Assembly: GCA_035708745.1 (NCBI GenBank)
Contig: DASTFJ010000277.1
Coordinates: 39,656 to 103,655, forward strand
Reading direction: 5' to 3'
Source: JAMLHN01 sp035708745
GTDB taxonomy: Bacteria > Chloroflexota > Chloroflexia > Thermomicrobiales > UBA6265
DNA length: 64,000 nucleotides
In this document: positions 46,306-55,236 of the stretch, one piece after another
Layout: each line of letters begins with the position of its first letter
Numbering within the stretch: the stretch's first letter is position 1
Made by a program: the position numbers and the translations under genes
The notes under the pieces: model-generated
Database searches by the model: none
What the model saw: only the letters and a program-made list of their open reading frames with translations
Told to the model about the DNA's origin: nothing

Positions 46306-47247
46306 CTAGCTGCCGAGGAGAACCACGATTGTATTGAACACCGCGTGCGTAAGGATAGCGGCTGTTGTATTGATTCGATTTCGCAGGAGCCCCAGGATCA
46401 CGCCCATAAAGAAGACCCCGGCCAACACGAACGAGATGCCGTATTGGCTGTGGAGCAAGGCAAACAGGAGCGAGGTCACCCAGATGCCGTAGCGCGGTTG
46501 CAACGCGCCGCGCAGCAGGGTTTCCTCACTGGCTCCGGCGCCGAGCCCGAAGAAGACCGCTCCCGCGATGCTACTAACGTTTTTGGTGATCTCTTCAGTT
46601 GTCTGCTGTATCTCATTGTTGAAGTCGGGTTGCAGCCATTGTGTGAGCGCGCCGCCGACGCCCATCACGAGAAAACCGCCCAAAACGGCGAGCAACGCGA
46701 TCCCCGCCTGCCGGGGCGAAATCCGCTTCAAACCGAGCCGGTCGGCCGCTTCTCGGATCGATCTCCATTGCCCTGCGCCGACGAGTACGAACGCCAGCAC
46801 GATCATGAAGACGAATTGACTCACCAGATAGGCGATGGAAATATCGCCGGTGTCCTCCGGTTCCGGATTGAACGCGTATTGAAAAACAAAGAACCCGATG
46901 AACGCCAGCACGATCGACAGCCCAACCATGTCGATCGGGGATTGCGCATCCATGGGCGTGAACCTCGCGAACAGCTTCCGAAACGCCGGAAACAGCGGCA
47001 GGAGCAAACCGAGACCGGCGCCGAGCCAGGCGAATCCGGAAGACTCTCGCCCAGCCAGGCGCGCGAGTCCCAAAAGCGTCAAAAGCACGGCCGGAAACCC
47101 GAGCACGAGATACAGCCCGATCAGCGCCGAACGATCGCTCCCGGCGCGACGGACCCAATACGCCATGCCATAGGCGATCAGAACAAAGATCACCAGGGTG
47201 ATTGCGATATACAACGTTTCGAGCGAGAAAAACGAGAGGGTCGACAT
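46306..47247 (-). CDS. CPBP-family intramembrane metalloprotease (CAAX/Abi type)
   Basis: 313 residues, about eight transmembrane helices. Catalytic motifs of the family: EExxxR in GASEETLLRGALQPR, the His in LLFALLHSQYG and the His in AAILTHAVFNTIV. Relatives process prenylated peptides or confer bacteriocin immunity. The substrate here is unknown. It is divergent from parB across 144 bases and 31 bases ahead of the Mur ligase gene, likely in one transcript with it. Confidence 0.87.
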   Translation of the reverse strand: MSTLSFFSLETLYIAITLVIFVLIAYGMAYWVRRAGSDRSALIGLYLVLGFPAVLLTLLGLARLAGRESSGFAWLGAGLGLLLPLFPAFRKLFARFTPMDAQSPIDMVGLSIVLAFIGFFVFQYAFNPEPEDTGDISIAYLVSQFVFMIVLAFVLVGAGQWRSIREAADRLGLKRISPRQAGIALLAVLGGFLVMGVGGALTQWLQPDFNNEIQQTTEEITKNVSSIAGAVFFGLGAGASEETLLRGALQPRYGIWVTSLLFALLHSQYGISFVLAGVFFMGVILGLLRNRINTTAAILTHAVFNTIVVLLGS

Positions 47248-47391
47248 GCCGGCTCAGTGAACGACCGGCACTTCCCTGGACCCGGTCCGGTTCCAGCAGC
47301 GGAGTATACGTTCCTGGAAGTCGCTTACCCCGCCGATCGATGTCCAATCGGCTGTTTTACACTGCTGCCGGAAGAGGAGCCTTCGACTACT

Positions 47392-48306
47392 GTGAACGAT
47401 CGATCGCGAGACAACACGCCCAGCAAGCCAACGCCACGCCGCGCCGGGCTCGGCCGGGGTCTCGACGCCTTGATTCCAAGCCTCCAGACGCAAGCGCCAT
47501 CCGCCTCGGTCTCGTCAGTCAAGACGTCCAGCATCGCACCGAATCCCAGGCAACCCCGCTCGCATATTGATCCCGGAGAGCTCGAGGTGCTTGCCGAGTC
47601 GATCCGTACGCATGGTGTCATTCAGCCAATCGTCATCAAACCCGCGGGTTCACCGGACTCCTACACGCTGATCGCGGGAGAGCGCCGGTGGCGCGCATCG
47701 CAGCTCGCTGGGCTGGACGAAATCCCGGCCGTCGTGATGGACGTCTCACTTCAGGCGCAGCTCGAGCTGGCTCTGGTCGAAAACGTCATCAGATCCGATC
47801 TGTCTCCGCTCGAAGAGGCAACGGCCTATCGCCAGTTGATCGACGAGTTCGGGCTCACCCAGGCCGACGTGGCGGATCGAGTTGGCCGCTCCCGGGTTTC
47901 CGTGACGAACACGCTTCGTCTCCTGCTTCTCCCCGACCGGGTCAAGAACGCCCTGGAAGCAGGCGAAATCACCGAGGGCCATGGCCGCGCACTCCTGGGC
48001 TTGCCATCGGCGGTCGAACAGATTGCCATGCTGGAAACGGTGATCCGCCGCGGCCTATCGGTGCGGGAAACCGAAAACGCGGTACGTGCCTGGGTCGAGC
48101 GAAATTCGGCGGAACGTGATGCTTCGTCACCGAGTGCTCGGAATGATGATTTTGCCGATTCCGAGCAACGCCTGCGCCGCGCGCTTTCGACCAACGTGGC
48201 GATCAGTCGATCGGCGAAGGGCTCCGGATCGATCCGAATCGACTTTTCCACCGGCGATCAGCTCAACGAGCTGCTCGATCGCATCGCCGGTGAAGCGCTC
48301 TATTGA
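47392..48306 (+). CDS. parB: Chromosome-partitioning protein ParB
   Basis: 304 residues from GTG 47392; AGGAG lies 12 bases upstream, a long spacing. N-terminal RRAGLGRGLDALIPS, the CTP-binding ParB/Srx domain (SSIAPNPRQPRSHIDPGELEVLAESIRTHGVIQPIVIKPAG, YTLIAGERRWRASQLAGLDEIPAVVM), the helix-turn-helix (LTQADVADRVGRSRVSVTNTLRLL), and a C-terminal dimer region. ParB loads at parS and spreads. No parA is adjacent and I see no obvious 16-bp parS match in the window. Confidence 0.93.
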   Translation: MNDRSRDNTPSKPTPRRAGLGRGLDALIPSLQTQAPSASVSSVKTSSIAPNPRQPRSHIDPGELEVLAESIRTHGVIQPIVIKPAGSPDSYTLIAGERRWRASQLAGLDEIPAVVMDVSLQAQLELALVENVIRSDLSPLEEATAYRQLIDEFGLTQADVADRVGRSRVSVTNTLRLLLLPDRVKNALEAGEITEGHGRALLGLPSAVEQIAMLETVIRRGLSVRETENAVRAWVERNSAERDASSPSARNDDFADSEQRLRRALSTNVAISRSAKGSGSIRIDFSTGDQLNELLDRIAGEALY

Positions 48307-48315
48307 TAAACGGGG

Positions 48316-48603
48316 TCAACGCCGAACAACGTACACCGCCATGGGTAGCCCGGACGCTCCACCGTCTTCGAGCTCAGATTCGGAGATCGCTTCCCATCCT
48401 TGCTCGGCCAGGGTGGTTCCGATCGTTTCCTGGGTGAGCTGATCGACCGTCCACCACGGATCTGATGCGCCGTCCCGGACCAGCAGCTCATCGATGTGCT
48501 CTGCGCGCACCGTTTCGACCGACCGCCGGTCGTCCAGCGAAACTTCGATTCGATATCCGTCACGGTCCGGAAACAGAATCCCGGTCACATGAGCAAAGCG
48601 CAT
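48316..48603 (-). CDS. Small conserved-looking hypothetical protein
   Basis: 95 residues, ATG start. Acidic, alpha/beta composition: MRFAHVTGILFPDRDGYRIEVSLDDRRSVETVRAEHIDELLVR, WWTVDQLTQETIGTTLAEQGWEAISESELED. No family recognised. The reading frame fills the gap between parB and prfB and has the Asp/Glu/Arg balance of neighbouring proteins, which argues for a real gene. It is convergent with parB. Confidence 0.5.
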   Translation of the reverse strand: MRFAHVTGILFPDRDGYRIEVSLDDRRSVETVRAEHIDELLVRDGASDPWWTVDQLTQETIGTTLAEQGWEAISESELEDGGASGLPMAVYVVRR

Positions 48604-48711
48604 CGTTCGCTGGTCCCGCTATACTCGTCTGCTTGCGAACCGGACAGCCGTCCGGTCCATTCACTTGAACCACCATCGCGGCTTTTGAGCCAATTCGGAG
48701 TTTCATCTGTC

Positions 48712-49825
48712 ATGTCCGATGTGAAGATACGCGATCTCAGCGAGCTGAGCGCCCGTCTGGAAAATCTCGGGGTGCGTCTTTGACCTCGCCAGTGATCGCC
48801 TAGAAGTCCAACAACTTGAATCGGCGTCGGCCGAACCCGGGTTCTGGGACGATATGTCCACCGCCCAGCAGGCCATGCGCCGCATGGGCGAGCTCAAGGC
48901 ACGGCTCGATCGCTTCGACGATCTGGGTCAGCGCCTCTCCGACATGCAGGAGCTCAGAGAGCTGGGCGACGACGACCCCGCATTCTATGAGACCATCGCC
49001 ACGGATGCCGATCAGGCGGCCGCCGAGCTGGATGCGCTCGAGCTCGAGCTCACCCTCAATGGCCCCTACGACGCCAAGAATGCGATCCTTGTCGTCCATT
49101 CCGGAGAAGGCGGCGTCGATGCGCAGGACTGGGCCGAGATGCTCTCGCGAATGTATCTCAAATGGGCCGATCTCCGCGGTTTCGGGAGCGAGCTGCTCGA
49201 CACCACGGAAGGTGACGAGGCGGGGATCAAAAACGCCTCCGTCGAAATCCGCGGCAAGAATGCCTATGGCTATGTCAAAGGCGAAGCGGGATCGCACCGG
49301 CTCGTACGACTCTCACCCTTCGATTCCGCGCACCGCCGCCATACCGCATTCGCGCTGGTGGAGGTGCTGCCCGTAATCGAATCGAACGCCGAGATCGATC
49401 TAAAAGACGACGATATCCGTATGGACGCCTATCGCGCATCGGGCGCAGGCGGCCAGCATGTCAATAAGACGAGCTCGGCCATTCGCCTGACGCACATACC
49501 GACCGGCATCGTCGTCACCTGTCAGAACGAGCGCAGCCAAACGCAGAACCGTGAATCGGCGATGAAAATCCTTCGCGCGCGTCTGCTCGAGCGCAAGATG
49601 CAGGCGGAAGCTGACGAGCGCAGCAAGATCAAAGGCGAGCACACGGCAGCCGGATTCGGCAATCGTATCCGCTCCTACGTGCTTCACCCCTACACGCTCG
49701 TGACCGACCATCGAACCGAAGCGAGTGTCGGCGACATCCAGGCGGTCCTCGACGGAGAGCTCGATCCATTCATCGACGCATATTTACAGCAATTGATCGG
49801 CCAGGATGCGCCCGAGCGTGCGTAA
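48712..49825 (+). CDS. prfB: Peptide chain release factor 2, with programmed +1 frameshift
   Basis: About 370 residues after frameshifting. The first 23 codons (MSDVKIRDLSELSARLENLGVRL) end at an in-frame TGA at 48781. The slip site GGGGTGCGTCTTTGAC (48770-48785) is the RF2 autoregulation site: an internal Shine-Dalgarno-like GGGG and CTT TGA C. A +1 shift at CTT continues as DLASDRLEVQQLESASAEPGFWDD. Later come the GGQ peptidyl-hydrolysis motif in RASGAGGQHVNKTSSAIRLTHIPTGIVV and the long helical N-terminal domain. Low RF2 favours the shift, so the protein controls its own synthesis. Confidence 0.95.
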
Positions 49826-50915
49826 CCTCGTCCGGCTGCTGCTCGTCGTTGCCCTGCTCGGCGGGTTCGCCTCGGTTGCGCCGCGGACCAGAGCGGCCCA
49901 ACCACCGGTCATCGCTGCAACCTTGGACGTGGAGATCGATTTCCCATCGACCATCACATTTCACCTGACCGCCGAGACCCCGGAGCCGGTCACGAGCGCA
50001 GAGCTTCGCTACACCACCTCCGGGAAGGAATACTCCAACGCCGCAATGGTGACGTTCGAGAAATCCAGCGCGGTCGACGCGGAGTACACCGTCGACGCGC
50101 AGATCGACTACATCGAGCCAGGCGTCGATGTGGTCTACTCTTGGGTGCTGCACGACGCGAACGGACCAGTAGCTCGAACTGCCGAGGAGAGTCTCACCTG
50201 GATCGACGACTCATTCGACTGGCAGCGCCACGACAGTGATGACGTCAGTGTCTTCACCTACGACGACGAACCCGATTTCGACCAGTACATCCTGCAGGTC
50301 GCCCAGGAATCGGCCGATAAGTACAAGCAGGAATACGACATCGATCGAATCGACCCGATGCGCATCTGGGTTTATGCCAGCGACGACGATTTCGCCACGA
50401 CGCTCAGGCAAAACAGCGAAAGCTGGATTGGCGGATTCTCACTACCGGAAGCCGGTGTGATCGCCGTACCCATCGAGCCGGGCGACGACTACTCGGTCGA
50501 GCGCGTGATCAGCCACGAGGTCAGCCACCATGTGCTCTACCAGGCAACCAAAAATCCCTTCTCGTACCCTCCCACTTGGCTCGACGAGGGTCTGGCGGTC
50601 ATCGGTCAGCTCGCGGGCAATGAAAATGACCGGGAGATCGTCCTCGGGGCGTTTGCCGAGGGCGCGCTCCCGACCCTGCGGACCCTCTCGTCGAGCTTTC
50701 CAACCGACGCAGCTGCAGCGAATCGCTCGTACGCCACCAGTCACATCGCGGTGCAATTCCTGATCGATAACTGGGGGCAAGCGGCCATTGCCGATCTCAT
50801 CCATCAGTTTCGCCAAAGCGCTACCGCTGATGAGGCCCTGACCGCCGTGATCGGACTGGATACCGAGGGACTCGACGCCACATTTCGCGACTGGCTCGCC
50901 ACCCAGTCCGACTGA
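49806..50915 (+). CDS. Secreted gluzincin-type metalloprotease (peptidase MA-like)
   Basis: 369 residues. Signal peptide at about 5-31 (VRNLVRLLLVVALLGGFASVAPRTRAAQ), then a beta-rich domain (VEIDFPSTITFHLTAETPEPVTSAELRY) and a C-terminal zinc peptidase with HEVSHHVLYQ and the downstream Glu in WLDEGLAVIGQ. The start overlaps the prfB stop by 20 bases; a GTG at 49818 is an alternative. Extracytoplasmic; substrate unknown. Confidence 0.83.
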   Translation: MRPSVRNLVRLLLVVALLGGFASVAPRTRAAQPPVIAATLDVEIDFPSTITFHLTAETPEPVTSAELRYTTSGKEYSNAAMVTFEKSSAVDAEYTVDAQIDYIEPGVDVVYSWVLHDANGPVARTAEESLTWIDDSFDWQRHDSDDVSVFTYDDEPDFDQYILQVAQESADKYKQEYDIDRIDPMRIWVYASDDDFATTLRQNSESWIGGFSLPEAGVIAVPIEPGDDYSVERVISHEVSHHVLYQATKNPFSYPPTWLDEGLAVIGQLAGNENDREIVLGAFAEGALPTLRTLSSSFPTDAAAANRSYATSHIAVQFLIDNWGQAAIADLIHQFRQSATADEALTAVIGLDTEGLDATFRDWLATQSD

Positions 50916-50968
50916 AACCGGGTGCTACACTCAGATACATACGCGTCCCTGACGAAGTCGAGTGTGGA

Positions 50969-51295
50969 ATGTCCGAAACCGAAGTTTCATTGCGCGCCTC
51001 GATCCTCGATCCCGCTGCGATCGAGCGAAAGCTGGCGTTGATCCATTACAACGTCGATCGTGATCGCGCCCATATCCGCATCATCGATAACGATACCTGC
51101 CTGAAATGCGTGCGCCAGCAATGTATCAACTGCTGCCCCGCCAACTGCTATTCCCCGCAAGCAGACGGACATGTGGTCTTTTCCTACGAAGGCTGCGTGG
51201 AATGCGGCACCTGTCGCATCGTTTGCAACGAATTCCACAATATCGAATGGACCTATCCGCGCGGCGGCTTCGGGGTTCAGTACCGGTTCGGTTGA
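50969..51295 (+). CDS. FixX-like ferredoxin
   Basis: 108 residues. C44-x2-C47-x4-C52 with C55, C56 and C60, then C76-x2-C79-x2-C82-x3-C86 (CVECGTCRIVC), and the end block EWTYPRGGFGVQYRFG, which is the signature of FixX. FixX transfers electrons with the FixABC flavoproteins to quinone or nitrogenase. No fixABC or ETF genes are adjacent; a thioredoxin-like ferredoxin follows 39 bases later. Confidence 0.88.
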   Translation: MSETEVSLRASILDPAAIERKLALIHYNVDRDRAHIRIIDNDTCLKCVRQQCINCCPANCYSPQADGHVVFSYEGCVECGTCRIVCNEFHNIEWTYPRGGFGVQYRFG

Positions 51296-51334
51296 TCGGA
51301 CAGCCGGCGCATCGCGATTGGAGAGCGCCTTCGC

Positions 51335-51871
51335 ATGTATTGGACACAGAAACACGTGCTCGTCTGCACGGCCTCTCATTGTGCGCAAAAGGGCTCCAAC
51401 GAGTTGATCGGCCGCCTGCGTCTCGAGATCGTGCGCAAGAAGCTGGACGCGGAAATCCTCATCAACAACTGCGGCACTATCGACCTCTGCGACATCGGCC
51501 CGAACGTAGTGATCTATCCGGACAACGTCATCCTCAGCGGAGTGACGGCAAAGGATGTTCCCGCGTTGGTGCGCTATTTGCGCGGTGAGGGCGATCCTCC
51601 TGGTGAGATCACCGGCTTCGACAGTCCCGCGGAGCTGGCGCGGCGAGGCTTCTATCGAACGGCAGTAGAGTGCGATGCTTATTGTCCCGCCGACCGCTTT
51701 GCCAGCATCGCTGGCGAACATGGATTCGATGATGCGTGGGTCGATGAGCAGGCCAGACGAGGATTCATCGCCCGAAAACCCAATCCGGAATCGGGCGAAC
51801 CGGCCTTCGTCGTAACCAAAAAAGCGGTCGATCGGTACCGGCTGCGCAAATCCGTCGAGGGAGCAGCATAG
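51335..51871 (+). CDS. Thioredoxin-like [2Fe-2S] ferredoxin-domain protein
   Basis: 178 residues. C11, C16, C46 and C52 (VLVCTASHCAQKGS, INNCGTIDLCDIGPNVVIYPDNVILSGVTAKDVPALVRYL) are the four ligands of the thioredoxin-like 2Fe-2S fold. The C-terminal ~80 residues (FYRTAVECDAYCPADRFASIAGEHGFDDAWVDEQARRGFI) form an extra domain with two more cysteines. With the preceding FixX-like ferredoxin it suggests a small electron-transfer unit, partner unknown. Confidence 0.82.
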   Translation: MYWTQKHVLVCTASHCAQKGSNELIGRLRLEIVRKKLDAEILINNCGTIDLCDIGPNVVIYPDNVILSGVTAKDVPALVRYLRGEGDPPGEITGFDSPAELARRGFYRTAVECDAYCPADRFASIAGEHGFDDAWVDEQARRGFIARKPNPESGEPAFVVTKKAVDRYRLRKSVEGAA

Positions 51872-51875
51872 CCCG

Positions 51876-52922
51876 ATGAGCGACGGTCCCCTCGACGATG
51901 GCCAACCCCAATCCGCCGGCGCCGAGATTCCCGCAAAACCGAGTCTGCGGCAAGCGCTGAGCGCGCGCGATCCCAGGATGGTCAAGGCGGCCATTCGGCC
52001 TTCCCATATCGCGCGGCTGGTGATTGCTGTTGTATTGATGGTCGTCTCGTACTACACCAACCGCGGATTCCTCGGCTGGGGCCTTTTGTTCATTCTGGGT
52101 GTGCTGGTCGTACCGGTCGGGCGCACCCGCGCATTTTTGCTCGGATTCATACCGTACGCCGGCGTCTGGTTCATCTTCACGGCCTTCCGCTCGCTGGCGG
52201 ACGAAACGATCTTCGCCCGCACGGTCAATCTCTACGTTCCGGACTTCGAGCGGAAGTTGTTCAACGACCGATTGCCAACGGTCTGGTTGCAGGATCGCTT
52301 TTATACGCCGGGCCACCCGGGACCGCTCGACTATTTCATGACCGGTGTGCACTGGTCCTACTTCATCATTCCCCATGTCTTCGCCGTCTATATCTGGTAC
52401 AAGCGCCCCGAGCTCTTCCTGCGCTTCTTCAGCGCGATGACGCTCATGCTGGCGATAGGACTGGCAATCTATTTCCTGATTCCCACTAACCCGCCCTGGC
52501 TCGCGCCAGAGCCAATCAACAGCCCCTCCGCGGCGGTGGTCTATCGGGTCATGGAATCGGTCGGCAAAGAACTGGGCGGAGGAATCTACGAGGCCAGCTA
52601 TCGGGTTATTGGCGAATCGAATCCGCGCGCAGCCATGCCTTCGATCCATCTCGCCTTCACGGCGTTATTGATCTTTCCAGCATTCAAGTTTGGGAAGAAA
52701 TGGGGCTATCTGGCGCTGCTCTATGCTTCGGTCATGGGGTTTGCTCTGGTCTACATGGGTGAGCACTATGTGACCGATCTCGCCGTCGGCTTCATGTGCG
52801 CGGCGTACGGTTGGTATGGCGCGGGAGCATGGTGGGACATAGCGGCGCCGATCGTCTCTGGTCGAAGCAACCCGATCGCCGCGCCGGCACATTCGATACA
52901 AACCGAAGCCGCTCAGACCTGA
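51876..52922 (+). CDS. PAP2-superfamily membrane protein (Aur1/inositol-phosphotransferase-like)
   Basis: 348 residues with about six transmembrane helices. The phosphatase motifs appear late: MPSIHLAFTALL (Ser-Ile-His) and YMGEHYVTDLAVGF (the catalytic His and Asp). The arrangement LIPTNPPWLAP before them is typical of the PAP2_3/Aur1 branch that transfers phospho-inositol or hydrolyses lipid phosphates. Four bases after the ferredoxin gene. Its end overlaps the convergent gene by 10 bases. Confidence 0.82.
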   Translation: MSDGPLDDGQPQSAGAEIPAKPSLRQALSARDPRMVKAAIRPSHIARLVIAVVLMVVSYYTNRGFLGWGLLFILGVLVVPVGRTRAFLLGFIPYAGVWFIFTAFRSLADETIFARTVNLYVPDFERKLFNDRLPTVWLQDRFYTPGHPGPLDYFMTGVHWSYFIIPHVFAVYIWYKRPELFLRFFSAMTLMLAIGLAIYFLIPTNPPWLAPEPINSPSAAVVYRVMESVGKELGGGIYEASYRVIGESNPRAAMPSIHLAFTALLIFPAFKFGKKWGYLALLYASVMGFALVYMGEHYVTDLAVGFMCAAYGWYGAGAWWDIAAPIVSGRSNPIAAPAHSIQTEAAQT

Positions 52923-53506
52923 TCGGCCACCGGTCCCTGGGCTGCACGATTCTCGGCAGCGGCAGCGATCAACGCGTCCAGATACCGTTGAAACGCCTCT
53001 GGCCCAGGAATATCTCGTCGAACCCGCATTGGGCGCGTCAGCTTCAGAATGCCACTCTTCGGATCGTATTCGACCCGAAACCAGATGCCATCCAGGTCTG
53101 GATCGCTCGTGAGCGGAAGCAGCAGCGGCTCGATACGGTCGGTTACGCCCGGAATCTCCTCCCGGAAGCGGCTCTCGTCGGCGCCCCCCGGTTCCTTTGA
53201 GCGCGTAAGCGTCCATTCCCACGGTCTGCCACCGGCGCTCTCGACCACCGAGACGAGGAAAATTCGGGCCATTCCTCCGGGCATCGTGCTGACTTTGCCC
53301 TCGGCGATCTGGTTCGCATATCGACCTGCGACCAGCCCCTCCTCGACATCGACTGTTCCATCGATGACCTCTGCCAGCGGAGCAAGCGAGGCCGCCATGT
53401 CGTTCTTCGATCGACGGTTGAAATACACCGCCAGATACGCGGTCCCGGCTAGTGCGATGATGACGACCGCGCACATCGCAATCGAAAACGAGAGATACGG
53501 ATTCAT
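52913..53506 (-). CDS. Membrane-anchored hypothetical protein
   Basis: 197 residues from ATG 53506 (GGGGAGAA about 10 bases before). One N-terminal transmembrane helix (YLSFSIAMCAVVIIALAGTAYLAVYF, about 4-29), then a soluble acidic domain (DIDGTVDVEEGLVAGRYANQIAEGKV..., WFRVEYDPKSGILKLTRPMRVRR). No family recognised. The domain is probably extracytoplasmic. Divergent from gcvPB. Confidence 0.65.
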   Translation of the reverse strand: MNPYLSFSIAMCAVVIIALAGTAYLAVYFNRRSKNDMAASLAPLAEVIDGTVDVEEGLVAGRYANQIAEGKVSTMPGGMARIFLVSVVESAGGRPWEWTLTRSKEPGGADESRFREEIPGVTDRIEPLLLPLTSDPDLDGIWFRVEYDPKSGILKLTRPMRVRRDIPGPEAFQRYLDALIAAAAENRAAQGPVADQV

Positions 53507-53679
53507 CGAGCGCGCGTTCTCCCCATAAGTCGAATGCCGCTTACCTCGGCTGTCATCACTGGCAGACTCCGACCGAATCGAAAACGTCGAGGCATGCGGC
53601 ATAATTTCGCCATGCGCACGCCGGCCGATCCGGTATCCCGCGCGTCTGGCATTACCGGCAGGAAGGGTACTCTCAGCGA

Positions 53680-55158
53680 ATGACCGTCGAGCCAACGATA
53701 TTCGAGCTTAGCCGCACTAACCGGCGCGGTGTCACCTTCCCCGCCGCCAGCGTCCCACATTATTCCGTCCCGCAAAACCTCCAGCGCGAGCGACTCGACT
53801 GGCCCGAAGTCAGCGAGATCGATGTCGTGCGCCACTTTACCCGCATGAGCCAGAAAAACCACGCGATCGACATCGCCATCTACCCGCTCGGCTCGTGCAC
53901 GATGAAGTTCAACTCGCGCATCAACGAGGCAGTGGCGCGCATGCCGGGGTTCGCCTCACTCCATCCGCTGCAGGATGCGGAGACCTCCCAGGGCGCCATG
54001 CAGCTCATGTTCGAGCTACAGGATATGCTGGCCGAGATTTCCGGATTCGATTCGGTGACGCTGCAACCGGCGGCTGGCGCCCATGGCGAGCTGACCGGCT
54101 GCCTCATCATCCGTGCCTACCACCAGGACAATGGCGATGCCGAGCGCACCGAGATGCTGGTGCCCGATTCGGCCCATGGCACGAACCCAGCCACGGCGGT
54201 GCTCGCTGGCTTCGAGGTCGTCACGATCCCATCCGATGCGCGTGGCAACGTCGATGTCGCAGCGCTGAAGGGCAAGTTGGGACCAAAAACTGCCGGGCTC
54301 ATGATCACCAACCCGAACACGCTCGGTCTCTGGGACGAGCAGATTCAGGAGGTCATCGATCTGGTCCACGAATCAGGCGGTCTTGTCTACAACGACGGCG
54401 CCAACTTCAACGCGATCCTCGGCTATGCCCGGCCTGGCGACCTCGGCATCGACGTCATGCATTTCAATCTCCACAAGACGTTCTCGACTCCGCATGGCGG
54501 GGGTGGTCCCGGCTCGGGTCCGGTTGGTGTCGCTCAGAAGCTGGCCGATTTTCTGCCGGGGCCATTGGTTCACAGGCGGCAAGTCGATGGCGTCGACGAA
54601 TACGTCTGGTTCACCCCCGAAAAGTCGATCGGCCGCCTGCATTCATTCCACGGTAACTTCGGAATGTTCGTCCGCGCGTTGACCTATATCCGCATGCACG
54701 GCGAAGAGGGCTTGCGCCAGATCAGCACGGACGCGGTGCTCAATGCGAATTACCTGAAGGCACGGCTGGAAGACGAATACGATGTCGCAATCGATCGTTC
54801 TTGCATGCACGAAGTGGTTTTGTCCGCGCGGCGGCAAAAAGCCCAGGGCGTCAAAGCGCTCGACATCGCCAAGCGTCTCCTCGATTTCGGTGTCCACCCG
54901 CCGACCACATATTTCCCACTGATCGTGCCCGAAGCCCTCATGATCGAACCGACCGAAACCGAATCGAAGGAATCGCTCGACCAGTTCATCGACGCGCTCC
55001 TGCAGATCGCCCGCGAAGCCGCGGAAAATCCGGACCTGGTGACCTCTGCGCCGCACACGACGGACTTCAAACGACTCGACGAAGCGGGGGCGAACCGCAA
55101 GCTCAATGTCAAATGGGTTGTGGAGCAGCCCGAGCTCGCGGCAGCCGCCGCTGACTGA
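53680..55158 (+). CDS. gcvPB: Glycine dehydrogenase (decarboxylating) subunit 2
   Basis: 492 residues. PLP subunit of the P-protein of the glycine cleavage system in its two-subunit form. HYSVPQNLQ, YPLGSCTMKFNSRINE, PDSAHGTNPATAVLAGF, and the PLP lysine K266 in DVMHFNLHKTFSTPHGGGGPGSGPVGV. gcvPA, gcvT and gcvH do not flank it here; the gene upstream is divergent. Terminated by the hairpin at 55185-55214. Confidence 0.94.
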   Translation: MTVEPTIFELSRTNRRGVTFPAASVPHYSVPQNLQRERLDWPEVSEIDVVRHFTRMSQKNHAIDIAIYPLGSCTMKFNSRINEAVARMPGFASLHPLQDAETSQGAMQLMFELQDMLAEISGFDSVTLQPAAGAHGELTGCLIIRAYHQDNGDAERTEMLVPDSAHGTNPATAVLAGFEVVTIPSDARGNVDVAALKGKLGPKTAGLMITNPNTLGLWDEQIQEVIDLVHESGGLVYNDGANFNAILGYARPGDLGIDVMHFNLHKTFSTPHGGGGPGSGPVGVAQKLADFLPGPLVHRRQVDGVDEYVWFTPEKSIGRLHSFHGNFGMFVRALTYIRMHGEEGLRQISTDAVLNANYLKARLEDEYDVAIDRSCMHEVVLSARRQKAQGVKALDIAKRLLDFGVHPPTTYFPLIVPEALMIEPTETESKESLDQFIDALLQIAREAAENPDLVTSAPHTTDFKRLDEAGANRKLNVKWVVEQPELAAAAAD

Positions 55159-55184
55159 TGGGTTGTCGTCAAATCAACCAAACG

Positions 55185-55214
55185 AAAACGCCGGCGCAAC
55201 TGCGCCGGCGTTTT
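55185..55214. terminator. Bidirectional terminator between gcvPB and leuS
   Basis: AAAACGCCGGCGCA (55185-55198) pairs perfectly with TGCGCCGGCGTTTT (55201-55214). The A and T ends make it work for both convergent genes. Confidence 0.85.
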
Positions 55215-55236
55215 GCGTTCCCATCGGGGGAAACAA

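Noticed and set aside
46210..47391. Open upstream extension of parB
   Set aside because: It overlaps the complete CPBP protease gene on the other strand and reads as His/Gln/Arg-rich low-complexity sequence. ParB proper begins at the RRAGLGRGLDAL block just after GTG 47392.
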